Origin: Mycoplasma yeatsii
GTDB lineage: Bacteria > Bacillota_I > Bacilli_A > Mycoplasmatales > Mycoplasmataceae
Length of the DNA: 47,207 bases
Direction: 5' to 3' (one strand)
Assembly (NCBI RefSeq): GCF_030815295.1
Contig: NZ_JAUSWP010000007.1
Part shown: positions 9,650-19,057 of the stretch, piece by piece
Layout: the number at the start of each line of letters is the position of its first letter
How positions within the stretch are numbered: position 1 is the stretch's first letter
Notes under the pieces: generated by a model
What the model saw: only the letters and a program-made list of their open reading frames with translations
Told to the model about the DNA's origin: nothing
Database searches by the model: none
Translations under genes and position numbers: made by a program

Positions 9650-10318
9650 ATGAAGAAATTAATTGTTGCTGTTGATGGAACTAGTGGAAGTGGTAAATCA
9701 GTTACATTTAAAAAGATAGCTGATATTGTTGATTATCAATTTATTGACACTGGTTTAATGTATCGTGCTTTAACTTGATTTTGTTTAGATCAAAAAATAG
9801 ATCATACTGATGAAAATCAAGTTATAAAATTATTAGATAAATTTGATTATAAAGTAGATAAAGATGATGTTTTTGTAAATAATGTTAATGTAACAAATTC
9901 ACTTCAAAACAATGAAATAATTAATATCATAAATTACATAACTCCAATTAAAGAAGTTAGAGAATTTATGGTTGAAAAACAACGTGATATGGTTAAAAAT
10001 GGTGGATATATTGAAATAGGACGAGATATCACAAGTGTAGTTTTACCTAATGCTGATTTAAAAATATATTTAGATTCATCAATTGAATCAAGAGCTCAAC
10101 GTCGATATGATCAAAACATTAAAAATAATATTATAGGTAAAACATATGATGAAATTAAAAGTGATTTAGAAAAAAGAGATCACACTGATAAAACTAGATC
10201 AACTGGACCATTAGTTTTAGTTGATGATGCTTGATATATAGATAATTCAAATCTAACTATTGATCAAGTTGTAGATTTAGTAGTAAATAAAATTAAACAA
10301 TTAGAAAGAGAAAAATAA
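9650..10318 (+). CDS. cmk: Cytidylate kinase
   Basis: Phosphorylates CMP/dCMP to the diphosphate with ATP in cytoplasmic pyrimidine salvage. The P-loop GTSGSGKS lies at residues 10-17, followed by FIDTGLMYRALT, the CMP-site motif of the family (usually DTGAMYR), and GRDITSVVLPNADLKIYLDSS, the conserved GRDIGT-type region. The lid has RAQRRYDQN and the R.STGPL substrate segment. At 222 aa it has the normal length. An AAAGGAATTA ribosome site precedes the start. Its stop codon overlaps the der start by one base (TAATG), so the two are translationally coupled. Confidence 0.95.
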
Positions 10319-11625
10319 TGAAAAAAGGAATTGTAGCAATTGTAGGAAGACCAAATGTTGGTAAATCTAGTTTATTTAACAGAATAATTAGAGAAAAAAA
10401 ATCTATTGTTGAAGATACACCAGGTGTAACAAGAGATAGAATTTATGGTAATGCTGAATGATTAACTAGAGAATTTATAGTTATTGATACTGGTGGTATT
10501 ACTTTAAAAGAAGAACAATTTACAAGAGAAATAAAAGTTCAAGCTGAAATTGCAATGCAAGAAGCTGATGTAATTGTTTTTGTTTTAGACTCTCAACAAG
10601 GTATTACTAATGAAGATAAAATGGTAGCTAAAATGTTATACAAAACTAAAAAACCAGTTGTTTTAGTTGCTAATAAATATGATAAAAAACAAACTGGAGT
10701 TGAAAGTTATGAATATTTAAGTTTAGGCTTTGATCAAGCTGTAATGGTGTCATCAACTCATGGAATTGGAATTGGAGATTTATTAGATAGAATAATTAAT
10801 CTAATGCCTAAAAATGATTCTAATATTAAAGATGATTCAACTAGAATTGCAATTATAGGAAGACCTAATGTAGGAAAATCTAGTTTGGTTAATTCACTAG
10901 TTGGTGAAGAAAGAATGATTGTAAGTGATATTGCAGGAACAACACTTGATGCAGTTGACACTAAATTTAAATATCATCATAAAGAATATACTTTAATTGA
11001 TACTGCTGGAATTAGAAGAAAATCTAAAATATATGAAGGTATTGAAAAATATAGTTATTTAAGATCTTTATCAACTATTAATAATAGTGATGTTGTTTTA
11101 TTAATGATCGATGCATCAAAAAATATAACTGATCAAGATACAAATATTGGTGGATTAGCTTTTGAAGAAAAAAAACCAATTATTATTGTTGCTAATAAAT
11201 GAGATCTAGTTAAAAATAAAGAAGAACAATTACTAAAAAAAGAAGAAGAAATCAGAGCTTATTTTAAATATTTACAATATGCAAAAATCATTTTCATTTC
11301 AGCATTAGATAAAACTAGAATTAGTAAAATTATTGATTCAATTGAAGAAATTAAAGAATCATTATCAACTAAAATTAAAACTCATGTTTTAAATGAAGTT
11401 TTAAATAGAGCTCAATTAATTAATCCAGCTCCTGAACATAACGGTGGAAGATTAAAAATTTATTACGCTAATCAAGTTGATGCTTATCTTCCTACTTTTG
11501 TTTTATTTGTTAATAATCCAAACTTTGTTCATTTTTCATATAAACGTTTTATAGAAAATCAAATAAGATTACAATTTGGTTTTGAAGGTGTACCAATTAA
11601 TATAATTTTTAGAGAAAGAAAATAA
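10318..11625 (+). CDS. der: GTPase Der (EngA), ribosome assembly
   Basis: A double-GTPase protein needed for 50S ribosomal subunit maturation. First G domain: GRPNVGKSS at residues 10-18, DTGG, and NKYD. Second G domain: GRPNVGKSS at about residues 181-189, DTAGIRRKSKI and NKWD (TGA Trp). The C-terminal KH-like domain runs from about residue 355, with NRAQLINPAP. At 435 aa it has the standard length. The order cmk-der-gpsA-HU resembles the Bacillus arrangement, which supports the call. It is 2 bp from gpsA. Confidence 0.95.
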
Positions 11626-11627
11626 TT

Positions 11628-12620
11628 ATGAGTAAAAATATAACTATCATTGGGTGTGATGATTATGCAACTAGTTTAGCTAATGTTTTAGCTGATAATC
11701 ATCATAAAGTGATAATTTATACAAATAATGAAGACGTTGCTGATCAAATTAACTATGAACATAAAAATTCAAAGTTTTTAAATGAGTTAAAAATCAATCA
11801 AAATATAAAAGCTACAAATTGCTTATTAGCTAGTTTAGAAAATTGTGAAGTTTTAGTTTTAGCTAGTAAAAAAGATCAAAATTTAATTCAAGAAATTATA
11901 AATTATGCTAAAAGAAAAATGATAATAGTTGATGCTTATCCTAGTTTAAAAGATGATTTAACTTCATTTTCAAGTGATATTATAAATATTTTTAAAACTA
12001 ATGATATTTTAAAAGATTATGCAGTTATTTTTGGAGCTAATATAGCAAGTGAAATAGTTAAAAAACAGCCTACTTGTTTTAATGTGTGTTCAAATGATAT
12101 TAAATCAGCTGAAATCGTAGCTAATATTTTTGACAATGAGTATTTTAATTGTTTAGTTTCACAAGATATTCTAAGTTGTGAAATTGCAAATAGTTTTAGT
12201 AAAGTTTTTGCATTATGTGGTGGAATTTTAACTGGATTAGAATGTAGTATAAATACTTGTTCAAGTTTATTTACTATAATAGTTCAATCAATTGATCAAG
12301 TTATGAAAAATTTTAATAATTATTCAAAAGATAGTTTTTTAAATTTTGCAACTCTTTCAAGTTTTTTAAAAAGTTATTATGATAATGATTCATTAGAATT
12401 TAAATTAGGATTAATGATAGCAAAATATAACGATGCACAAAAAGCTATAGAAGAATTAAACTACAACATAGAAAATTTAAATATATTAATAAATGTTGAA
12501 AAAATGTGTAAAACCATCAAAAAACCCCTTACTTTCTTTATATTGTTAAATAAAATTTTATATAATAATAACAGGCCAATATCACTTTTAAATAAAGTTT
12601 TTACAGCCTTTAAATTATAA
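11628..12620 (+). CDS. gpsA: NAD(P)-dependent glycerol-3-phosphate dehydrogenase (divergent)
   Basis: Reduces dihydroxyacetone phosphate to glycerol-3-phosphate for phospholipid synthesis. At 330 aa the length is typical. The N-terminal Rossmann fold begins ITIIGCDDYATSLANVLADN, where the usual GxGxxG loop is degenerate. GANIASEIVKKQPT corresponds to the family's GPSFAxEV segment. EIANSFSKVFALCGGI carries the catalytic Lys region (K-N-V-x-A-x-x-x-G-I in others). Position between der and HU matches gpsA in Bacillus. The assignment rests on these motifs and on context; activity with the altered nucleotide loop is uncertain. Confidence 0.8.
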   Translation: MSKNITIIGCDDYATSLANVLADNHHKVIIYTNNEDVADQINYEHKNSKFLNELKINQNIKATNCLLASLENCEVLVLASKKDQNLIQEIINYAKRKMIIVDAYPSLKDDLTSFSSDIINIFKTNDILKDYAVIFGANIASEIVKKQPTCFNVCSNDIKSAEIVANIFDNEYFNCLVSQDILSCEIANSFSKVFALCGGILTGLECSINTCSSLFTIIVQSIDQVMKNFNNYSKDSFLNFATLSSFLKSYYDNDSLEFKLGLMIAKYNDAQKAIEELNYNIENLNILINVEKMCKTIKKPLTFFILLNKILYNNNRPISLLNKVFTAFKL

Positions 12621-12657
12621 AAATATTTAATTTAAATAGAAAGCGTGGATCAATAAT

Positions 12658-12933
12658 ATGACAAAAAAAGATTTAATTGATGAAATTATTATTAATGAAA
12701 ACATTTCAAAAGCAGATGCTGAAAAAGTTGTTAATAGATTATTTGAAGCAATTTCAAATCACTTAATAAGTGGAAAAGAAGTTTCAGTTGCTGGATTTGG
12801 TAAATTCTCAATTTCTGAAAGAGCAGCACGTGAAGGAATTAACCCTTCAACAGGAGAAAAAATTAAAATTTCTGCTTCAAAATCAGCTAAATTTAAACCA
12901 GCTAAACAACTAAAAGAATCATTAAACGCATAA
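12658..12933 (+). CDS. hup: DNA-binding protein HU
   Basis: A 91-aa nucleoid protein that bends DNA as a homodimer. MTKKDLIDEII, the amphipathic helices and the FGKFSISERAAREGINPSTG arm (consensus FGxFxxxxRxxRxGxNPxTGE) are complete, followed by SKSAKFKPAKQLKE. It lies 37 bp after gpsA and may share its transcript or use a close promoter. A terminator follows at 12949. Confidence 0.95.
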   Translation: MTKKDLIDEIIINENISKADAEKVVNRLFEAISNHLISGKEVSVAGFGKFSISERAAREGINPSTGEKIKISASKSAKFKPAKQLKESLNA

Positions 12934-12948
12934 AATTAAAAAATAATT

Positions 12949-12978
12949 TAAAAACGGTTGGAAATCTCAGCCGTTTTT
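12949..12978 (+). terminator. Rho-independent terminator after HU gene
   Basis: Stem AAAACGGTTG / CAGCCGTTTTT (one G-U pair) with loop GAAATCT and a T-rich tail. It overlaps an artificial upstream extension of the dnaD-like frame, which argues for the later ATG of that gene. Confidence 0.8.
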
Positions 12979-13008
12979 ATTAAACTCTATTTTATAAGAG
13001 GTGAGATA

Positions 13009-13560
13009 ATGATTGAACAACTACTAGAAAAAGGTATAGTTTCTAAGAAAAAACTTTTATTAGAGTACTATAAAAAAATCAACTTAACAGATAATCAGTT
13101 GTTAATCGTTTTAATGATCATGCATATCAATGATCAAACTAGAAAAATGGTAACACCTACTCTTTTAAGTCAATATATGAATATGAATGTTGATGATATA
13201 GAAAATGAATTACAAGGTCTTGTTGATAATGATCTAATTGATATAAAACCTAGATATATTGATTTTAATAAGTTGTTTGAAAAATTATCAAATGCTGCAG
13301 CTAACTTTTATAAAATTCAAGATAATAAAGAATTTTTAGATTCTGTAGATCAAAAACTTAACTTTAAACTTAATGAAGAAGAAAAACTAAATATTTTATC
13401 TTTAACTAGTCAAGACATCACTAAAAAACAGTTATTAGAAATTGTTAGCAAAAATCAATTTGCTGATTATGAATCACTAATAAAAGAAATTAATACATTT
13501 TTAAATTCATATTCACTAATTACTAATGAACTTAGCAAATTTGATTGATTAGATGATTAA
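13009..13560 (+). CDS. DnaD-like replication initiation/restart protein (183 aa)
   Basis: Starts with ATG 13009 after AAGAGGTGAG. An upstream ATG in the same frame (12958) is rejected because the HU terminator lies across it. Residues about 14-95 (KKKLLLEYYKKINLTDNQLLIVLMIM..., then a winged-helix-like TPTLLSQYMNMNVDDIENELQGL) match the DnaD N-terminal domain plan. The C-terminal half (residues 110-183) has a shortened DnaD/DnaB-type helical region with FADYESLIKEI. DnaD family proteins help load the replicative helicase. It converges on recU, whose 3' end overlaps this gene by 29 bp. Confidence 0.75.
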
Positions 13561-14041
13561 AGTGTTTTACATAATCTAGTTTTAATGAACTAGTTAAAAA
13601 CAATTCTATACAATTTTCAACAATTCATTGTCTAGGAATTGTTTTTTTATATTTTGTTGTATACTCTTTTAACTGTTTGTAAGTAATTAAATAAAAATCA
13701 TCATAATATGAAAAATATAAAATAATGAAAGCTAAGCCTTTTTGTTGTTCAACTAGTTCTAATTTATTTTGTTGATTTTTTCTTAAAGCATTAAAATTAA
13801 ATGAATCTTTAGATGTTTCTTTAGCATCAAATTCAAAATAAACTGAATTATAAACTCCAATATAATCACAGTTAAAATTGTCTTTAAAAGTAGCATTTGT
13901 AATCATTTTATTTTTAATATTAATTAAATTAATATTTGTTGGGATTTTTGTAACAACACAAATTTGTTCATTTAAATACTTTTGATTAGTTATATTTAAT
14001 ATAGTTTCTAGATATTGTCCTTTATTTTTTAATGGATACAT
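13532..14041 (-). CDS. recU: Holliday junction resolvase RecU
   Basis: A 169-aa protein after reading the TGA at about 13625 as Trp. It starts MYPLKNKGQYLE; the family start is NRGMxFE. Catalytic core: DYIGVYNSVYFEFDAKET contains the Asp...Asp/Glu-x-Lys nuclease residues (D.NGVY...DFEAKET in Bacillus). FIILYFSYYDDFYLI corresponds to the FVIISF...YLL strand. It resolves four-way junctions during recombination and segregation, here alongside recA in the same window. An AGAGGTGAAAAT ribosome site precedes it. It is divergent from gpsB, 63 bp away, as is common for these two genes in Firmicutes. It overlaps the dnaD-like gene by 29 bp tail to tail. Confidence 0.9.
13597..13648 (+). terminator. 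Possible terminator for dnaD-like gene, inside recU 3' end
   Basis: AAAACAATTC (13597) can pair with GAATTGTTTT (13636), followed by a T run on the plus strand. The loop is long (29 nt) and itself contains ACAATT repeats. It lies within the recU coding end, so it must serve both functions. Confidence 0.5.
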
Positions 14042-14104
14042 ATTTTCACCTCTTCTATTAAAGTATTAGGAAATGATACAATAAATCTATTAGGGAGAAT
14101 AAAA

Positions 14105-14482
14105 ATGACAAAAAAATTTACTATTAGTCAAATTCAAAATAAAAAATTTAATATAGTTTATAAAGGTTATAAAGCTGAAGAAGTTAATGATTTTTTAGAT
14201 GAAATAATTTCTGATTATATGTATTTTGAACAAAAGATTCATGATTTAAAAAATGAACTAGATGCAGCTAATGAAAAATTAGAAAATATTTCAAATAAAA
14301 ATGATGCTATTTTAGTTGAAATTCAAGAATATCGTAAACAAAACTGAGATTTAATGAAAAACACTTTTGGTGATGCAGATATTATTAAAAGAATTTCAAG
14401 AATTGAAAATAACTTAGTTGAAAATGAACAAAGACTTAAAAAGATAGATGAAATCTATACTTTATTGACTAATAAAAAGTAA
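14105..14482 (+). CDS. gpsB: GpsB/DivIVA-family cell division protein (125 aa)
   Basis: N-terminal DivIVA-type membrane-binding and coiled-coil region: residues 18-46, YKGYKAEEVNDFLDEIISDY, like GYRQEDVDKFLDMIIKDY of Bacillus GpsB. A coiled coil follows to about residue 80, then a short C-terminal helix bundle, DADIIKRISRIENNL, like the ILKRLSNLEK end of GpsB. Reading a TGA as Trp (codon 81) gives the full length. In walled bacteria GpsB coordinates peptidoglycan synthesis; its role in a wall-less cell is unclear and probably concerns division. Ribosome site AGGGAGAAT; a TACAAT -10 lies at 14077-14082. Firmicute synteny is recU | gpsB - rnpB; here two surface-protein genes intervene before rnpB. 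Confidence 0.85.
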
Positions 14483-14505
14483 AGTTGAATATATTTTTAC
14501 ATCTC

Positions 14506-14537
14506 AAAACCTTTTTGTGAGGTTTAATTTTTTTATG
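14506..14537 (+). terminator. Possible terminator after gpsB
   Basis: A 6-bp stem AAACCT/AGGTTT with loop TTTTGTG and a following T-rich stretch. It is weak but correctly placed between gpsB and the DUF285 pseudogene. Confidence 0.55.
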
Positions 14538-14555
14538 TTAAAAAGGAGGAAAGAT

Positions 14556-16075
14556 ATGAAATTACTAGGTTGTTTATTATTAACATGTTTATCAGCACCT
14601 GGTTTAAAACTAACAACAAAAGTAAATAATTCAAATATAACAAGACAATACTCATCAATTGTAGTAGAATGAAAAGAACATAAGTATAATGATGATAAAA
14701 CAAAATGTACTGAAATTGGGTATTTTAAAAATCATAAAGGAGAATGACAAATACAAAATTTTCATGAAAGTGTAAAAGAGGTTCCAGATGTATTACCAAG
14801 CCATATTACAAGTTTAAGTGACGCTTTTGCAAGTAATAAAAATACTGAAATAAAAGGTATTGAAAAATGAGATACTTCAAATGTAACTGATATGAGTTAT
14901 ACGTTTAAATTTGCTCAGAAATTTAATCAAGACATATCCAACTGAAACACTTCACAAGTTACAAGTATGGAATGTATGTTTTCATATGCTAAGAATTTCA
15001 ACCAAGATATAGGTAATTGAAACATATCGAGTCTAACTAATGCGGAAGGGATTTTTTTAGGAGCTGAAACTTTCAACCGAGATATATCTAAGTGAAATAC
15101 TTCAAATGTAACTACTATGAGAAGAATGTTTACTGGTGCTTCAAAATTCAACCAAGATATAAACACAAAAAAAGTCACAAGAGAAGACGGATCAACTTAT
15201 ATCGCTTGAGATACTTCAAATGTAACTAATATGAATCGTATGTTTGCAGTTGCTAGTGATTTTAATCATCCATTAGATAAATGAAACACTTCAAAAGTTA
15301 CTGATATGGATGCTATGTTTTAAGGAGCAACACAATTTAACCAACCTTTAAACAACTGAAACACATCAAGTGTAACTGATATGAGAAGTATGTTTTCAGA
15401 TGCTAAGAATTTCAACCAAGATATTTCTAACTGAAATACCTCAAATGTAAAAGAAATGGAATATATGTTTGAAGGAGCTGACAGTTTTGAACAAGATATA
15501 TCACGTTTAAATGTTGAACAAGTAGAATATTTTGATTTTTTTTGCTGATAGAAATAAGGTTCAAATACCAAATTTTGCACCCTTACAACCTAAGAAACTA
15601 GAAGAAATTATAAGATCATCTTTATCCATTGGTGCTCCTACTCATGCTCATATAGGTAAAAAATTTAGGTTTAAAGATGATGTTTTTTACTTTTTTTATA
15701 ATCTTTATAATGATCGTGATCTTATTGTAAAACCTAACATTAAAAAAGACGGAGTTGTTCTAGAACTTGATGGTAAGAAAATTACAAATAAAGATGAACA
15801 AAACTACGAATGAACTATAGATAGCAAAAATAATACATTAAAACTTAACTTTACTTATAATGAATCAGAAGATAAATCTCATAAAGTTGTTTTTTTATAT
15901 AACAAGACATAACCAAGAAAAACAATTTGATGAATTTTTCCAAGAAGTAAGACAACCTAAACGAGATTCTAATCTTGGGTTAATATTAGGAAGTTCAATA
16001 GGAACGACTACAACAGTTGTTTCAATTGCTTCAACAGCTATTTTAGTTAAGAAAAGACGTAAAAATAACAAGTAA
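14556..16075 (+). pseudogene. BspA-like (DUF285) repeat surface protein, inactivated
   Basis: Starts after a strong AAGGAGGAAAG site with the same signal (MKLLGCLLLT...) as the next gene. It has eight copies of the 25-aa repeat (FNQDISNWNTSNVTxMxxMF) and the same C-terminal domain and membrane anchor. Three lesions break it: TAA at 15321-15323, where alignment to neighbouring repeats expects a Glu-type codon (F.GA); an extra T in an 8-T run at 15536-15543; and an extra T in a 7-T run at 15890-15896. Removing one T at each restores alignment with the intact paralogue downstream. The C-terminal pieces remain open (15532-15813 and 15860-16075). Sequencing error could explain the homopolymers but not the stop. 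Confidence 0.88.
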
Positions 16076-16111
16076 TTATAAAAAGTTTTAAGAAATTAAA
16101 GGAGGAAGAAT

Positions 16112-17932
16112 ATGAAATTACTAGGTTGTTTATTATTAACGTTTTTATCAACACCTGGTTTAAAACTAACAACAAAAGTAAATAATTCAAATATAACAAC
16201 ACAAAATCCATCAATTCTAATAGAAGAGAAACAACACAAATATAATAAAAGTGGAACAGAATGTATTGAAATTGGATATTTTAAAAATCATGAAGGAGAA
16301 TGACAAATACAACATTTTCCTGAAAGTGTAAATAAAGTTCCAGACAAATTACCAAGTCATATTACAAGTTTAAGAGGAGCTTTTAGAGGTAATAAAAATC
16401 CTAAAATAAAAGGTATCGAAAATTGAGATACTTCAAATGTAACAAATATGAGCCACATGTTTTTATTTGCTGAAAAATTCAATCAAAATATAGGTAATTG
16501 AGGCACTTCAAACGTTACTGATATGAGTGGTATGTTTTCGTTTGCTAAAAACTTCAATCAACCAATTGGAAATTGAGACACTTCAAATGTAACTGAGATA
16601 GAAAAAATGTTTTTAGGTGCTGAAAAATTTAACCAAGACATATCACAATGAGATATTTCAAAAATAACTAGTCTGATGCAAATGTTTGCTGGAGCAGAAG
16701 CATTTAATTCAGATGTATCTAATTGAAACACTTCAAATGTAACTAATATGAGTTTTATGTTTGCCGGAGCAAGAAATTTTAATCAAAATATATCTACAAA
16801 AGAAGTTGTGAAAAGTGATGGCACAAAATATATAGCTTGAGATATTTCAAAAGTAACTACTATTCAAAATATTTTTGCTGGGGCAGAAAATTTCAACCAA
16901 GACATATCTAACTGAAATACCTCAAATGTAACTAATATGCGAGGTGTGTTTTGAAAAGCGGCGAAATTTAATAAACCATTAACAAAGTGAGATACTTCTA
17001 ACGTTACTAATATGAGTCTTATGTTTTCAGATACTTCTGAATTCAATCAATCAATTTCTCATTTTAACACTTCAAATGTAACTAATATGCAACATATGTT
17101 TGAAGATGCTAATTCTTTTAACCAAGATATAAGTAATTGAAACACTTCAAATGTAACTAATATGAGCCAGATGTTTGCTGGTACAGGATCTTTCAACCAG
17201 AACATTTCAAAATGAGATGTTTCAAAAGTAACGGATATGAATTCAATGTTCACTGAAGCAAGATCATTTAACCAAAATATAAGTAGTTGAGATACTTCTA
17301 ATGTAACTGATATGGGTTATATGTTCGCTGAAGCAACAAATTTTGAACAAGATTTATCTAAACTTAATGTTGAACGGGTAGAAGAATTTGAATTTTTTGG
17401 TAACCCTGACAAGTTTACATTACCAAATTTTCCAAATTTTCCTCCTAATAAACTTAGAGAGATTATAGAAAGATCTCTAAGTTTTCGTATTCCTGCTGGT
17501 GCTAATATAGGTAAAAAGTTTAGCTTTAAAGATGGTGTTTTTTACTTTTTTTATAATCTTTATAATGATTTTGATCTTATTGTAAAATCTAAGATTGAAG
17601 AAGACGGAGTTGTTCTAGAACTTGATGATGGTAAGAAAATCACAAATAAAGATGAACAAAACTATCAATGAACTATAGATAATCAAAATAATGCATTAAG
17701 ACTTAATTTTACTTATAATGAATCAGAAAATAAATCTCATAAAGTTGTGTTTTATATAACAAGACATAACGAACCAAAGCAATTTGATGAATTTTTCCAA
17801 GAAATAAGACAGCCTAAACAAGATTCTAATCTTGGATTAATATTAGGAAGCTCAGTAGGAACAACTACAGGAGTTGTTTCAATTGCGTCAACAGCTATTT
17901 CAGTTATGAAAAGACGTAAAAAGAACAAGTAA
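16112..17932 (+). CDS. BspA-like (DUF285) surface protein, C-terminally anchored (606 aa)
   Basis: An intact paralogue of the upstream pseudogene. A hydrophobic N-terminal signal of about 20 residues (no proper lipobox before a Cys) is followed by a conserved cap (EIGYFKNHEGEW...VPDKLPSHITSLRGAF). Then come 12 copies of a 25-aa repeat with core NWDTSNVTNMSxMF and one degenerate copy (LNVERVEEF). A further domain of about 150 residues follows (KLREIIERSLSF ... YFFYNLYNDFDLIV). The end is a hydrophobic segment (LGLILGSSVGTTTGVVSIAS) followed by KRRKKNK. This is a C-terminal membrane anchor with the repeats outside the cell. DUF285/BspA-like repeats form a leucine-rich-repeat-type solenoid linked to adhesion in other bacteria; the role here is inferred. 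One repeat carries an 11-residue insertion (KSDGTKYIAW). Confidence 0.88.
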
Positions 17933-17969
17933 TTATAAAAAGTTTTAAGAAATTGAATATATGTTTTAA

Positions 17970-18007
17970 ATCTCAAATTGTTGTTGTACAATAAATTTGA
18001 GATTTTA
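17970..18007 (+). terminator. Terminator-like hairpin overlapping the rnpB start
   Basis: ATCTCAAATT (17970) pairs with AATTTGAGAT, followed by TTTTATTT. As RNA from the DUF285 gene it could end that transcript. The right arm is also the first strand of RNase P helix P1, so the same bases serve both. Confidence 0.5.
17987..17992 (+). promoter_or_regulatory. Likely -10 box of rnpB
   Basis: TACAAT ends 6 bp before the predicted first base of RNase P RNA, the expected spacing for a stable RNA. No good -35 was seen. Confidence 0.5.
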
Positions 18008-18351
18008 TTTGTCAATCGCTATATCTGAAAGATGATATAGAGGAAACTCCACGCTTGCACAACCTGTGATGGTTGTAGTGATTATGCTAGACGAATAAAT
18101 AAGTCTAGGCAGTATATTTTACTGACGGCATAACTAAGCTAAGGTGAAAGCTATGCAACGGTTATGAAGTGCCACAGAGACGAGTATAGGGAAACTTTGA
18201 AATGGAACGCGGTAAACCCCATAAGCAAGAAACTCAAATTTTGGTAGAGGAATCTAGTTAAGAGAAGCAGAATCAAAACTAGAAGCAGCAATGCTAGATA
18301 GATGGTTGACACTAGTAATAGTACAGAACGTGGGTTATAAATGAAGTCTCA
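17998..18351 (+). ncRNA. rnpB: RNase P RNA (type B)
   Basis: The catalytic RNA of tRNA 5'-end processing. Conserved blocks in order: AATCGCTATATC, GAGGAAACTCCACGCTTGCA (the universal GAGGAAAGUCC region with one change), CACAGAGACGAGTA, GGAAACTTTGAAATGGAACG, CGCGGTAAACCCC, and near the 3' end ACAGAACGTGGGTTAT. Helix P1 can form between TGAGATTTTATTT at the start and AAATGAAGTCTCA at the end, with two G-U pairs, and it defines the limits. The length of about 354 nt fits Bacillus-type RNase P RNA. Ends are good to a few bases. Confidence 0.95.
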
Positions 18352-18403
18352 TCATATTTTTAATGTTTCTATAGTTTTAAAAGGTATGTTAAAGATATGA
18401 TTC

Positions 18404-18478
18404 GATCAAAAACAAGCTAGTCAGGTTTTATAGTTTTAATTATAAAAAATGCAGAAGCTAATTTTGATCTTTTTTTTG
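18404..18478 (+). terminator. Probable terminator downstream of rnpB
   Basis: GATCAAAA...AGCT (18404) pairs with AGCT..TTTTGATC (18457-18469), and eight T follow. The loop is long. It lies about 50 bp beyond the RNase P RNA and just before the cinA-like gene. Confidence 0.6.
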
Positions 18479-18496
18479 TATAGTTAGGAGATTAAT

Positions 18497-19012
18497 ATGT
18501 ATATAGATCGATTAAGAGATGTTTTAATACAAAATAATTTAACAATTTCTGTATGTGAGACTTTTACAGCAGGAAATTTTATATCTATGTTAACTAAAAA
18601 TATGAAAAATCCTTCAGAAATTTTAAGATATTCTTGTGTAGGTTTTTCTAATAAATTTAAAATAAAACATATGAATGTTAATAAAAATATAATTAGAAGA
18701 CACGGACCTCATTCAGTAGAATGTGCAAAAGAAATTGCTTATAACTTAAAAGAAGAAACAAAAGCTGATATTTCTGTGTGTTTCATAGGGAATCCTTTTC
18801 CTGCAAATCAAGAAAACAAAACTGTTAGTGCCTATGGTTTAATAATGCCTCAACAAGTATCACCAAAAACTTGTTATGCCGTTGTTGTCTTTCCCGATGA
18901 TGAATGAGATTGATTTGAAATTAATTTTAATAATTATTGACAATATAGCATCGACAACATAAGACGAGATGCTGTTGAATATGTCGCAAGAAAAATTTTA
19001 AACGACTTATAA
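18497..19012 (+). CDS. CinA C-terminal domain-like protein (171 aa)
   Basis: A stand-alone version of the CinA C-terminal (PncC, NMN amidohydrolase-type) domain. ISVCETFTAGNFISMLTKN replaces the family's AESCTGGLLAxxLT, and HGPHSVECAKEIAYNLKEET matches GAVSxExAxxMAxG, followed by a divergent ADISVCFIGNPFPA. The loss of the ESCTGG consensus casts doubt on deamidase activity. Its place 45 bp upstream of recA agrees with the widespread cinA-recA pairing, which supports the family call. The C-terminus is reached by reading four TGA codons as Trp. An AGGAGATTA ribosome site precedes it. Confidence 0.75.
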
Positions 19013-19057
19013 TACAAATAATTTATTTTTTCCTAATACTATATTGGAGGGAAAAAT

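Noticed and set aside
12958..13008. Upstream extension of the dnaD-like gene
   Set aside because: It would translate through the HU terminator hairpin; the ATG at 13009 has a good AAGAGGTGAG site.
14927..17253. Minus-strand ORFs opposite the DUF285 genes (14927-15178, 15320-15580, 16864-17046, 17059-17253)
   Set aside because: They are the antisense of the repeat (EVFQLDISWLKF-like pattern), repeated because the sense repeats are; no ribosome sites.
14880..17350. Periodic ~75-bp repeats considered as a CRISPR array
   Set aside because: The repeats are contiguous and in frame, encode DUF285 units and have no unique spacers; no cas genes are present.
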